64,000 bases of DNA from Symbiodinium natans. Taxonomy: Eukaryota > Sar > Dinophyceae > Suessiales > Symbiodiniaceae. The translations under genes were made by a program, and so were the position numbers. Numbering within the stretch: position 1 is the first letter of the stretch; every line of letters starts with the position of its first letter. Positions 23,189 through 31,175 of this stretch are shown piece after piece. The DNA lies in contig CAJNDS010002284.1 of NCBI GenBank assembly GCA_905221605.1, positions 156,175 to 220,174 on the forward strand, in the 5' to 3' direction. The notes beneath the pieces were generated by a model. It made no database searches and was not told the DNA's origin. It saw nothing but the letters and a program-made list of their open reading frames with translations.

Positions 23189-23950
23189 ATGTTAGAAGAT
23201 ATTCCTAAAGTAGAACCTATAGACATACCCAAATACAATTACAAGAATAGTAAATACGAGATGATGCCAAGTCTACCTGCAAGAATGTTATGTGTTGCTT
23301 CTTCAACGGGTGGTAAATCTGTTTTAATACAAAATCTAATTTTAAAGATATACCGTGGTTCATTTGAAAGGATATACATTTTTAGCCCTAGTGTTCATGT
23401 AGACGACACATGGAGGGCAGTCAAGAAATACATTACTGACGTAATGAAAGTGGATACGGAAAAGGAAAAAGTATATTATGAAGAATACGATCCAATTGCA
23501 TTAAAGCACATAATAGAAACACAACACAAGGTAATAGACTTCCAGAAGAAGAATAAGCAAAAGGAATTATTCAGTTTTTTAATCGTGGTGGACGACTTTG
23601 CCGATGATCCTAAATTTGTAAGATACTCCAATATCTTGCATGGATTGTTCACACGCGGAAGACATAATGCCATCTCATGTATTTTGTCAACACAAAAATA
23701 TAATGTCCTTGCCCCTATAATTAGACTTAATGCCTCGGCACTTTTCATATTCAGACTGAAGAACATGAACGAGGTAAATAGTTTCCTAGAAGAGAATAGT
23801 GCCCTTGTAGACAAGCGAACACTTTATGACATGTATCAACAAGCGGTGAATTTTGCACCGTACTCGTTCTTTTATATAAACACAAATGCTAAAGATGTGA
23901 ATAACATGTTTTATATTAATTTTGAACAACGCTTTGAAATAGGTGATTAA
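23189..23950 (+). CDS. A32-like FtsK/HerA-family genome-packaging ATPase
   Basis: 253 residues. The Walker A motif is SSTGGKS at residues 38-44, preceded by a hydrophobic strand (ARMLCVA). The Walker B motif is LIVVDD at 131-136, and a polar strand end 'ILSTQKY' near 165-171 fits the sensor Gln of the HerA/FtsK fold. Length and motif spacing match the packaging ATPases of Polintons, virophages and PLVs, which pump viral DNA into the preformed capsid. The start is the first Met, 10 nt after a TCTA motif. The gene converges on the fibre gene, and a hairpin spans both stop codons. It is intact, with no frameshift. This is one of the two best markers for the element. Confidence 0.93.
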   Translation: MLEDIPKVEPIDIPKYNYKNSKYEMMPSLPARMLCVASSTGGKSVLIQNLILKIYRGSFERIYIFSPSVHVDDTWRAVKKYITDVMKVDTEKEKVYYEEYDPIALKHIIETQHKVIDFQKKNKQKELFSFLIVVDDFADDPKFVRYSNILHGLFTRGRHNAISCILSTQKYNVLAPIIRLNASALFIFRLKNMNEVNSFLEENSALVDKRTLYDMYQQAVNFAPYSFFYINTNAKDVNNMFYINFEQRFEIGD

Positions 23951-23979
23951 TAACACTATATACTAATAATGTTATTAAT
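23946..23979. terminator. Hairpin between convergent ATPase and fibre genes
   Basis: ATTAATAACA (23946-23955) pairs perfectly with TGTTATTAAT (23970-23979). The arms overlap the TAA of the ATPase and touch the TAA of the fibre gene, so the structure could define both 3' ends. Confidence 0.7.
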
Positions 23980-26339
23980 TATCTGCCTTTAAGTTCATTT
24001 CTCAACTTTGTTATTTCTCCTTTCGTTGTTGCCATTTCTTTTTTCATTGTTTTTACTAAATCTTTTAATTCTTCTACTTCATTTATTGTTGCCTGTAAAG
24101 CACTCCATAAAACTGGTGTTGTCATTGTATAATCAAACTTTAAATATCCATCTTTGCCTTCTTTAACTATATTTTGCCATTCATCTGGAACTTTTTTAGT
24201 TAAAAAGTCATTAGCAATAAAACCACAACATGATTTACCTTGTTGTCTGTCATCAATAAAATGATATGTTTTTGGAACAATGTATTTAACTAATTCCACT
24301 GCCTTTTTCTGGTTAAGTTCCTTAATATCTTTTTTCAATCGTTTATCAGAACTTGGAATTAAAGACCCAGTATATTCAATATCTCCATTAACGAGAATGC
24401 CACTTGGTGAAATTGAAAATACATCATTTGATACTGAAACACTACCAAAATAAAATGCATATTCACCACCTGCATCAGTATTTAAAAACTGTATCTGGTC
24501 TACGGCGCTTATTGTTTCTTGTGTTATTTCTAAATTATTCATTTTAACTTTACCATCTGTTATTTTAATTTCTGGTGTGCTATTTTCTAAACCAACAGTT
24601 AAATTAATATCTCCTAATGTATCACCATTTCTGATATATAACTTATATTGAGTATCTAATACTTCTCTGAACTCTGATGAATTTTGAAACTTCATTTTTC
24701 CCCAAGTTATTAAATCTGCTTCGGCTGTTAAATTACCAATACTATTAAAAGTAAGATTATTTGTAACTGCTCTATTTAGTGTAATTCCGTTAGTGTCGTT
24801 TAATTGTAAAGCAATAGTGCCAGTAGTCGGGTCAGTTGTTCTATTTGCTTGTAATGAGAAATTGATTTCATTTGTTGATATTACATTCAATGAGTTCTTA
24901 GCATCACTACGCTGAAATATCCTACCTGAATTATTGACATAAATATCACCATTAAATGTTGATGTGTTTTGAAATGATGAGGTGCCACCAAAATTAGCAT
25001 TCCCACCACTTACATTTAGTTTATTTGCGCCTTGAATTGCTCCGATGCCTAAACTTAAACAATAGACACCATTACCATTTGCAGTATTTAATAAAAGTAA
25101 TGAAGAACTGTCATTGCTTGTATTATAAGCATTAATATTAAATGAGTTAAATTTTAAATACCCTTGTGCGTTTTTTACAGTTAAAACATTACTAGCGTCT
25201 GTCGTATTTTTATAAAATGTTAATCCATTGGAATTATTAATATTAGCGTTTTCTCCATCAAAATTTAAATCAGTTGTTAAATCAATATCACCATCTACTT
25301 TTAAATTCTGTCTAATAATAGCACTATCAACAACATCTAATGTATAACCTCCTGTTAATGTTTCTATTCCTGTATCAATTAATAAAGAATGAGATTTAAC
25401 ATACTGATTAGCATTATTATTTAGTTGTAAAATCCTACCTGTATCACCAACTGAATTATAACAATCAATATTATCATTATTAAAAGTAATATAATTATCA
25501 GTATTTCTAACTGTAAATGATAAATTAGCATCTGCTGTATTTTCTACTACTAACCCACCTGTCGGAACTGCTATTTTACCACTCATTTTATAACCTCCTC
25601 CATTAGGGTTTAAATCAAGTTGTTTAATAGCATCGTCTGATGTATTATTACAAAATATCTTATCTCCTTGTAAAGTTATATAACTCGTAGCGTTCTTAAA
25701 TTCTGCTAAAACTTTATCACCTCCCCCTGTCTGATTGCTAAATGATAATCCTGCTACTGGCGATATATTAATAGTTGAGTTGTTTAATGTTAAACCGCTA
25801 TGAATAACAGTAGGGGCACTACAGTCAATAATAGGATTGGCACTAAATCTATTTGTAAAATCTGATTTGGGAACTCTTAAGTCTAGTAGATTATCAACCT
25901 CAGTAGTTGTGTATCCCGATCCAGCCCCTGCTATTAATGCATCTACCTCGCCCTTATCGTAATAATTGGTTGCCAGTTGCGTGTTGGTTTGGAAGTTAGT
26001 AGATAAATTTGTGTCAATCTGTGTTGATGTATAATAATTAGAAAATGTAGTATCTATTTCTACTTTACTGTAGTAGCTACTGGATATTTGCAAATTAGTT
26101 TGATATGTAGTCGCCAAAATATGAGAGATAGAACTGATGTCATGAAAGTTTTGTAGTTGCTTTGTATTCAATACTGAAATAGCGTCAGCGTTGGCTGTTA
26201 TATTTGAAGAGTTTGCAGTGTTGATGTCTCCTAATTCGGTTTTTGTAGCATATGTATCTGATATTTCACTTACACCCGTTGAAGATGACAAATAAAATCT
26301 ATCTGCATAAACTGCCGTTAAATTATTTAGTGAAGCCAT
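23979..26339 (-). CDS. Fibre / receptor-binding protein with C-terminal S74 chaperone
   Basis: 786 residues. Residues ~1-150 are Ser/Thr/Asn-rich with repeated 'TNLQISSSYYSKVEIDTTF'-like units (spaced 'YYxKxEVD' patterns), typical of trimeric fibre shafts. Residues ~170-650 are repeated beta-rich segments with many Asn and Gly. The last ~123 residues match the peptidase S74 intramolecular chaperone of endosialidase-type fibres. The self-cleavage Ser lies in 'SSDKRLKKDI' (Ser664), followed by 'CCGFIANDF' and a long C-terminal helix. In phages this domain trimerises the fibre and cuts itself off. A host-recognition spike is the likely role. The gene lies next to the capsid gene and has the octamer ATCTAAAT upstream. 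No introns or breaks are visible. Confidence 0.88.
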   Translation of the reverse strand: MASLNNLTAVYADRFYLSSSTGVSEISDTYATKTELGDINTANSSNITANADAISVLNTKQLQNFHDISSISHILATTYQTNLQISSSYYSKVEIDTTFSNYYTSTQIDTNLSTNFQTNTQLATNYYDKGEVDALIAGAGSGYTTTEVDNLLDLRVPKSDFTNRFSANPIIDCSAPTVIHSGLTLNNSTINISPVAGLSFSNQTGGGDKVLAEFKNATSYITLQGDKIFCNNTSDDAIKQLDLNPNGGGYKMSGKIAVPTGGLVVENTADANLSFTVRNTDNYITFNNDNIDCYNSVGDTGRILQLNNNANQYVKSHSLLIDTGIETLTGGYTLDVVDSAIIRQNLKVDGDIDLTTDLNFDGENANINNSNGLTFYKNTTDASNVLTVKNAQGYLKFNSFNINAYNTSNDSSSLLLLNTANGNGVYCLSLGIGAIQGANKLNVSGGNANFGGTSSFQNTSTFNGDIYVNNSGRIFQRSDAKNSLNVISTNEINFSLQANRTTDPTTGTIALQLNDTNGITLNRAVTNNLTFNSIGNLTAEADLITWGKMKFQNSSEFREVLDTQYKLYIRNGDTLGDINLTVGLENSTPEIKITDGKVKMNNLEITQETISAVDQIQFLNTDAGGEYAFYFGSVSVSNDVFSISPSGILVNGDIEYTGSLIPSSDKRLKKDIKELNQKKAVELVKYIVPKTYHFIDDRQQGKSCCGFIANDFLTKKVPDEWQNIVKEGKDGYLKFDYTMTTPVLWSALQATINEVEELKDLVKTMKKEMATTKGEITKLRNELKGR

Positions 26340-26349
26340 TATTAAAGTA

Positions 26350-26357
26350 ATTTAGAT
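26350..26357 (-). promoter_or_regulatory. ATCTAAAT octamer before fibre gene
   Basis: Minus-strand ATCTAAAT, with 10 nt between it and the ATG. It is identical to the octamer before the major capsid gene and contains the TCTA core. Confidence 0.5.
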
Positions 26358-26386
26358 TTTAATTAAATTAATAATGATATCTCTTC

Positions 26387-27853
26387 TTAGTCTAAAACAG
26401 TTGACGCACTTTCGGAGAGCTCGAATATTTGCTCACTCACAGCAGTCACAAAAACTCTCTCAATTCCTAGTGCGAAATTTGCGTTGGCTCCTTTGATTTT
26501 AAAAGTGATTAAGGAGCCCATTTTAGTATTAGAACCAGTGAAATTCATATCGGGTTGTTTGTCAAAGTTAATGCCACCAATAAACTTATCGTTAGCATAT
26601 CGGTAAATGTCAATTGAAAAGCCGTCGTAATAAGGCGACATCACATTTACTGCTCTGCGAAGGAAATACATAAATTCACTGATACTTGATATTTCCTGTT
26701 CTGGGAATTTCTTATTTGCTATTTGTATTTGTGCTGAAATCTGTTTATCGCTATCGATCACACCTTCTAAATTATCAATGGTTACCGCCATAGGATGGAA
26801 AAAGTAGTTCCATCTCTTTCTGTCATAATTACCTGCTGTGTTGTCATTATTGATATTGCTGTTGCTAAAGGTGAAGAACATCTGAGATAAACGAGTTGAA
26901 GATTTTACGATGTTCATGTTGATCTCTGTGTTTCCTGCCGTGAAGGTTTGTGAAAATGAATAATAAGCAGGATAAACCATTCGAAGCCTACCCCCTTTCA
27001 ATAAATGTGAAACTATATTATTGTTGACGGTGTTGTCCACCTGTATCAATTCACATCGTAAAATGGCATTCTGAATAGCCCAAGATGTGGTAGTATTGCG
27101 TGTTGTAAAATATAAGCCGTTTTCATCGTCTTCTGCTTGTGTTCCCGCCACTGTTGCTGAAGGTCTGATAACTGGTTCACCTGCATCTGAAACAATCTCA
27201 AAAATAAATTCTAAAGGACAATACCGAATTGGTGGATAATATCCAGATTGAACAAATCCACAAACGGGCTTGTGTCCCATTCTTACGAACTTACCCTGTT
27301 CAATTCCTGTAGTATTAAGTCGCGTTAGTTTCGGTAGAACAGCGCCTCTTTGGTTTGATCCTGCTGTTGCTGTTGCATCGTGACTTTCTATAGTATAAGC
27401 GAACAGTCTGTTAATTCTACTGTCGTATCGTGTTAAGCAACCTTCTTGGATGTCATCTAAATTTCTAACCTCTTCGCTTTTGAATGATTTCATTTGTTCA
27501 CACACTTGGTTGTAATTATCAATGTCGTTTATTTGTTGCCCTGCCGCGTTGCATCTGTATCTAGTGAAGAAGGCATGGCTCTCACCTAATGGGCGTAAAT
27601 ATTCTCCTGCAGTAGTGGAGGTATTTACAACATCAAAGAACAAACAAACACTAGACAAATCAATATAATTATTATCTTCACCTGTGATTACAAATTTTAG
27701 GTATTTGTTTCCGTTAGAGGAACTAAAGATGTTTCCAGATACACTAGGAAAGTGAACTTGTTTCCTGTCAGTTACGTATGCCGCGCTCTCTGGGAGACCA
27801 AATTGAAGGGAGTTAATCATATTATCGTTACTCTCTGCGAGGACCAAATCCAT
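26387..27853 (-). CDS. Major capsid protein, double jelly-roll type
   Basis: 488 residues. The protein is beta-rich with no catalytic motif. Near residues 90-115 is 'AFFTRYRCNAAGQQINDIDN', and near 195-225 'FVRMGHKPVCGFVQSGYYPP' followed by 'RYCPLEFIFEI', an aromatic/Pro turn before a strictly hydrophobic strand. The length, the strand-rich profile and the position beside fibre, penton and packaging genes fit the hexon-like major capsid proteins of Polintons and PLVs. I assign it by overall pattern and context, not by a diagnostic residue. It would form the pseudo-hexameric trimers of the icosahedral shell. The start is the first Met, 13 nt after an ATCTAAAT octamer. The frame is intact. Confidence 0.85.
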   Translation of the reverse strand: MDLVLAESNDNMINSLQFGLPESAAYVTDRKQVHFPSVSGNIFSSSNGNKYLKFVITGEDNNYIDLSSVCLFFDVVNTSTTAGEYLRPLGESHAFFTRYRCNAAGQQINDIDNYNQVCEQMKSFKSEEVRNLDDIQEGCLTRYDSRINRLFAYTIESHDATATAGSNQRGAVLPKLTRLNTTGIEQGKFVRMGHKPVCGFVQSGYYPPIRYCPLEFIFEIVSDAGEPVIRPSATVAGTQAEDDENGLYFTTRNTTTSWAIQNAILRCELIQVDNTVNNNIVSHLLKGGRLRMVYPAYYSFSQTFTAGNTEINMNIVKSSTRLSQMFFTFSNSNINNDNTAGNYDRKRWNYFFHPMAVTIDNLEGVIDSDKQISAQIQIANKKFPEQEISSISEFMYFLRRAVNVMSPYYDGFSIDIYRYANDKFIGGINFDKQPDMNFTGSNTKMGSLITFKIKGANANFALGIERVFVTAVSEQIFELSESASTVLD

Positions 27854-27864
27854 AATTATATAAT

Positions 27865-28095
27865 TTATTTAGATTTTTTATTATTATATCTTTTATGGCT
27901 TTTAAAATGTTCATTATTCTGTTTCTCTAACTGGGGTTGTGATGCTACATTCTCCCCTTCTTCTATAATATTCCTTATACTCTCATAAGCCGAGTTATTC
28001 ATAGTTTTAATTAGTTTGTTTTTGAACCTTAAACTTTCTGATGGTTTACCAACATGATGTGGCTCTTTTATATGTTTAGGTTTATTGAACATCAT
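27865..28095 (-). CDS. Small basic viral protein
   Basis: 76 residues, rich in Lys, Asn and His, with a basic C-terminal tail (HKRYNNKKSK). It lies in the short gap between capsid and lipase-like genes, and its stop overlaps the octamer upstream of the capsid gene. The next gene ends only 23 nt from its start. A DNA-condensing or minor virion protein is possible from the charge alone. No family is recognised, and it could be a chance frame, although its compact placement argues for a real gene. Confidence 0.5.
   Translation of the reverse strand: MMFNKPKHIKEPHHVGKPSESLRFKNKLIKTMNNSAYESIRNIIEEGENVASQPQLEKQNNEHFKSHKRYNNKKSK
27867..27874 (-). promoter_or_regulatory. ATCTAAAT octamer before major capsid gene
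   Basis: Minus-strand ATCTAAAT, with 13 nt to the ATG, in a long A/T run. It is the same octamer as before the fibre gene. Confidence 0.5.
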
Positions 28096-28123
28096 ATTAA
28101 TAATAATGAGAAATAATATTATG
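28092..28123. terminator. Imperfect A/T hairpin at end of lipase gene
   Basis: CATATTAATAATAAT and AATAATATTATG flank a GAGA loop, with one or two mismatches. It covers the lipase stop and the start of the 76-residue gene. Confidence 0.4.
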
Positions 28124-28664
28124 GTAGAGATAGGGGCGGAATTGTTTCATCTATATTATCTAGAGAAGATATGTCATGATTTTTTAATGGGTTTAATGTG
28201 TTAGTATTATAATTTATTGCTGAACCATCAAATGCTGAAACTACATCTCCAACTTTTCTGAACCTCTTGTGTTGTTCAGAGGGTTGATCAAAACCTAGTG
28301 AAAATGAAGGGCTGTTATACGTTCTGGTTCTTAGATCTCTTTCAGGAAAATCTTTCGCTAATTGTAACGCCACCACTCCCGCTTGACTATGTCCTACCAA
28401 TTCTGTTATTTGTGGGTTCTCCTTTAAAATCCGTTCTGCCTCTATATATCTTTCCATATCACGGACACCGCCCAAAACACCAAAGGGTAATTTAGTAAAG
28501 TTTTCTAACCAGTTGGTAAACGATGTAGTCCCTCCTATATACATTTTATTATCTTTAACAAAAATTTTATTGTCACGATCGTATGCAATCTTAATACCTT
28601 GTGTATTAGATATTCTCCCGTTAGACTTCAGTATGTTGTCCAATTGAGACTGAACTCTTGTCAT
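28119..28664 (-). CDS. Lipase-like alpha/beta hydrolase
   Basis: 181 residues. The nucleophile elbow is 'ELVGHSQAGVVALQLAK' (GxSxG, Ser93). Downstream lie 'KVGDVVSAFDG' (Asp140 or Asp146) and 'NPLKNHDISSLD' (His163), in the order and spacing of a Ser-Asp-His triad as in class 3 lipases. 'GTTSFTNWLENFTKLP' near residues 45-60 matches the usual strand-loop before the elbow. It would hydrolyse lipid esters. In a virion such an enzyme could help breach a membrane during entry; that role is inferred from its place among capsid genes. It is divergent from the penton gene, with 40 nt between the starts. Short for a lipase but apparently complete. Confidence 0.8.
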   Translation of the reverse strand: MTRVQSQLDNILKSNGRISNTQGIKIAYDRDNKIFVKDNKMYIGGTTSFTNWLENFTKLPFGVLGGVRDMERYIEAERILKENPQITELVGHSQAGVVALQLAKDFPERDLRTRTYNSPSFSLGFDQPSEQHKRFRKVGDVVSAFDGSAINYNTNTLNPLKNHDISSLDNIDETIPPLSLP

Positions 28665-28704
28665 TATATTAATAAATCATATAAATATTTTATCTGTTAT
28701 TAAT

Positions 28705-29574
28705 ATGAGTTTCAGACCTTTAACATACAAAAAAGTTTATGTTAACTCACAACACAGAGTTTCTGACAGTAAATCAACTTCTGATTTTAACATAGAGTTG
28801 CAGGACACCTTTGAAATACCCGACAACACCATTATGCAAGTGCACGAGGTAGCTATTCCCAATGCATGGTATTCAATCAACACGAATAATCAGAACCTCT
28901 ATTTTAGACATCAAATATTGCCACCTGCCACACCTCAAGGAATAACATATAGAAGAATTGAGATACCTGTAGGAAACTACACTGCTCCTGATCTAGCCTC
29001 AGCCATGGAAACACAATTAAATGCCTTCTTTGATAGTGGCGGAAGGACGAACTCCTATTCTGCTGTATATGATACTTTAACGAATAAGATTACAATATCT
29101 TCTAACTACAGCGAGGTCGTGTTTATACCCTTGACTGATACAGATGTGCCTACTTTTGTTGGTTCATTCTCTAATTCCGTGGATCTTAATAACTTGAACT
29201 CTATTAATAATGTTTTGGGTTTTACAACACCAGTTGGTGACGCATTCACTTCATCCTCCCCTTGGACAACGGGGTTTGTAAATCTGGTAAACTATCCTGA
29301 TGTTTATATTTCTTGTCCTGAACTGTCTAATAATAATTTTCACAGTCCTTCTGCTTTTTCAAAGGCAATAATCAAAAAAGTCCCAGTGAATGCACCATTT
29401 GCAGGTATTATTAGCGACAGTTATGGAATAACAGATTATGATTATATAAATGTCTCTAAAAGAAACATTAAAAGGTTAACATTTAGAATAATGGATGGGG
29501 CGGGTAATGTTATAGATCTAAACGGTATAAATGTCACTTTCTCCCTATTGTTTCACAATCAGGACATGACCTAA
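28705..29574 (+). CDS. Penton / minor capsid protein
   Basis: 289 residues. The N-terminus 'YKKVYVNSQHRVSDSKSTSD' followed by 'FNIELQDTFEIPDN' (the 'VYVNSxxR...SDF.IEL' pattern), and the C-terminus 'LTFRIMDGAGNVIDLNGINV' followed by 'TFSLLFH', are the two ends I associate with minor capsid/penton proteins of Polintons and PLVs. These proteins form a single jelly roll that fills the five-fold vertices. The gene is divergent from the lipase gene. A near-match TCTG (not TCTA) lies 8 nt before the ATG. Intact. Confidence 0.82.
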   Translation: MSFRPLTYKKVYVNSQHRVSDSKSTSDFNIELQDTFEIPDNTIMQVHEVAIPNAWYSINTNNQNLYFRHQILPPATPQGITYRRIEIPVGNYTAPDLASAMETQLNAFFDSGGRTNSYSAVYDTLTNKITISSNYSEVVFIPLTDTDVPTFVGSFSNSVDLNNLNSINNVLGFTTPVGDAFTSSSPWTTGFVNLVNYPDVYISCPELSNNNFHSPSAFSKAIIKKVPVNAPFAGIISDSYGITDYDYINVSKRNIKRLTFRIMDGAGNVIDLNGINVTFSLLFHNQDMT

Positions 29575-29610
29575 AACATACTTAAACATTGAAAATCATA
29601 TATTAACATA

Positions 29611-30153
29611 ATGCCTGATTATCAAAACGGTAAGATTTACAAAGTTGTTGATCTTGGATATGAGCAGTGCTATATTGGAAGCACCTGTGAGGACTTATGC
29701 CGAAGAATGGCAAGTCATAGGGGCAACTATAAAAAGTATCAGAATGGACATAAGAACGCATTTCATACAGTATACAATTTGTTTGACACTTACGGTGTTG
29801 AAAACTGTAAGATAGAATTGATTGAAAATTTCCCTTGTCAATCAAAGGAGGAATTATTCAAACAAGAAGGTATCAATATCAGAAATACTGAATGTGTGAA
29901 CCGAAATGTGTCTGGAAGAACGCCAAAGGAGCGTTATGAAGATAAGAAAGAAGAGATATTGACAAGACAGAAGTTATATCGTGATACTCATCAAGATAAG
30001 ATCAAACAGAGAAATCTACGCTACTATGAAGCCAATAAGGAAAAACTAAGAGCAACGTCAAGAGAATATCATCAACAAAACAGAGACACCATAAACGAAC
30101 AAAAGCGACAACAACGCCAACTCAAGAAATCTCAGCATATCTCAACCTTTTGA
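29611..30153 (+). CDS. GIY-YIG endonuclease (copy 1)
   Basis: 180 residues. The nuclease core is at residues 7-100: 'GKIYK' (Tyr10), 'CYIGST' (Tyr21-Ile-Gly), Arg near 'RRMASHR', Glu86 in 'KQEGINI' and Asn97 in 'ECVNRN', all as expected for an active GIY-YIG nuclease. The C-terminal half is a charged, helical tail rich in Arg, Lys and Gln. It is a clear paralogue of the gene at 37957 but lacks that copy's Cys/His tail. Such nucleases cut DNA and may act in replication, recombination or mobility. A perfect hairpin begins 7 nt after the stop. Confidence 0.9.
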   Translation: MPDYQNGKIYKVVDLGYEQCYIGSTCEDLCRRMASHRGNYKKYQNGHKNAFHTVYNLFDTYGVENCKIELIENFPCQSKEELFKQEGINIRNTECVNRNVSGRTPKERYEDKKEEILTRQKLYRDTHQDKIKQRNLRYYEANKEKLRATSREYHQQNRDTINEQKRQQRQLKKSQHISTF

Positions 30154-30160
30154 GTATCTC

Positions 30161-30194
30161 TTTCATTATAATATTAGAAAATATTATAATGAAA
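30161..30194. terminator. Perfect 15-bp hairpin after GIY-YIG copy 1
   Basis: TTTCATTATAATATT, loop AGAA, AATATTATAATGAAA, beginning 7 nt after the TGA. It is the longest perfect hairpin in the provirus. Confidence 0.75.
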
Positions 30195-30247
30195 TAGTTT
30201 TAGAGAAAACAAATAGAAAATATATAGAACATTATATATATATATAT

Positions 30248-30787
30248 ATGACTGAAGAAAACACTGAAATGGCAACCATTGATGAAACACCTAAACCAGA
30301 AGAACCTCCAGAAACCGTAGAAGAAATGAAACCTGAAACGACAGAGGATCACAAAAATGAAACTCCCAAAACTTCAAGAGTAAAAATCAGAGAGGTTGCA
30401 AAGCAAAAGACAGAGTGTCAGGACTGCCACAAAACTATTACAATGAAGACGGCTCGGTATACCCATAAAGACACATGTGAAGGTAAGCCAAGCAATATAA
30501 TTGAAAAGCCAGTTAGAAAAAACAATGTGAAACCAAAGGTGCAAGTAAAACCAGTAAGTGTAGACAATCACGAAGAGCCTATAATACACAAAGCCCCACC
30601 TCCAGTTTCCAAAGCTATGCCCCCACCACCACCTCCAAACATGCAACCTTATGACAATTTGACACAGGCTCAACTATATCAGCTACATATGAGAACCATG
30701 AACCAAGAAATTATGAGAAGAAGACAGGAGAAAGCGAATAATATGTGTCAAGCAATGTTTAAATCCCGTCCTAAAAAATCTAGGTAA
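30248..30787 (+). CDS. Viral protein with a C2HC zinc motif and Pro-rich linker
   Basis: 179 residues. Residues 1-50 are Glu/Thr/Pro-rich and disordered. Near 56-80 'KTECQDCHKTITMKTARYTH' followed by 'KDTC' gives a CxxC-H-C pattern of a small zinc finger. Residues ~120-135 hold 'PPPVSKAMPPPPPPNM', and the C-terminus is helical and basic. I recall similar C2HC-plus-disorder proteins in PLV genomes, but cannot name a family. It could be a nucleic-acid-binding or scaffold protein. It is followed 13 nt later by the coiled-coil gene, suggesting co-expression with the two genes after it. Confidence 0.65.
   Translation: MTEENTEMATIDETPKPEEPPETVEEMKPETTEDHKNETPKTSRVKIREVAKQKTECQDCHKTITMKTARYTHKDTCEGKPSNIIEKPVRKNNVKPKVQVKPVSVDNHEEPIIHKAPPPVSKAMPPPPPPNMQPYDNLTQAQLYQLHMRTMNQEIMRRRQEKANNMCQAMFKSRPKKSR
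30779..30782 (+). promoter_or_regulatory. TCTA motif before coiled-coil gene
   Basis: TCTA in 'aaaaatctagg', 18 nt before the ATG at 30801. It overlaps the last codons of the preceding gene. Confidence 0.3.
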
Positions 30788-30800
30788 ATAATATATAGCA

Positions 30801-31142
30801 ATGGTTTTATATAACAAATACAAGTTCAGACAACTAAATAAACAAAAGAAGAGAAAATCATTAGACAATCCTGTGGTAAATGAAGCATCTGAGTTAAACT
30901 TTCACAAGCCTAATATTGACTACTTATTGAATTTAAAAAAGGAAATGGATGCCAGAGAGGCACGGGTAGCAAATCTAGCAATGAAAAGAAGACTTTTAGA
31001 AGGTCAAATGAAAGACAATTATACAATGGAAATTGACAGGTTAAAATCAGAGATGCATAACCCTAGGATACCAGAGACATCTATAGAGCATTTAAGAAAC
31101 AGAATACAAACCTTGGAAACCTTAAGTGAAAGAATTTTCTAA
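30801..31142 (+). CDS. Coiled-coil viral protein
   Basis: 113 residues. The N-terminus is strongly basic (YNKYKFRQLNKQKKRKS). From about residue 45 on the protein is a continuous amphipathic helix ('MDAREARVANLAMKRRLLEG' and onward) predicting a coiled coil. No family is recognised. It sits in a three-gene plus-strand run (30248-32444), so a structural or DNA-associated role is plausible but unproven. Confidence 0.6.
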   Translation: MVLYNKYKFRQLNKQKKRKSLDNPVVNEASELNFHKPNIDYLLNLKKEMDAREARVANLAMKRRLLEGQMKDNYTMEIDRLKSEMHNPRIPETSIEHLRNRIQTLETLSERIF

Positions 31143-31152
31143 ATCGTAAATT

Positions 31153-31156
31153 TCTA
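31153..31156 (+). promoter_or_regulatory. TCTA motif before the 422-residue gene
   Basis: TCTA within 'aaatttctatataagaat', 19 nt before the ATG. It partly overlaps a TATATAA box-like word. Confidence 0.35.
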
Positions 31157-31175
31157 TATAAGAATATAAAATATA

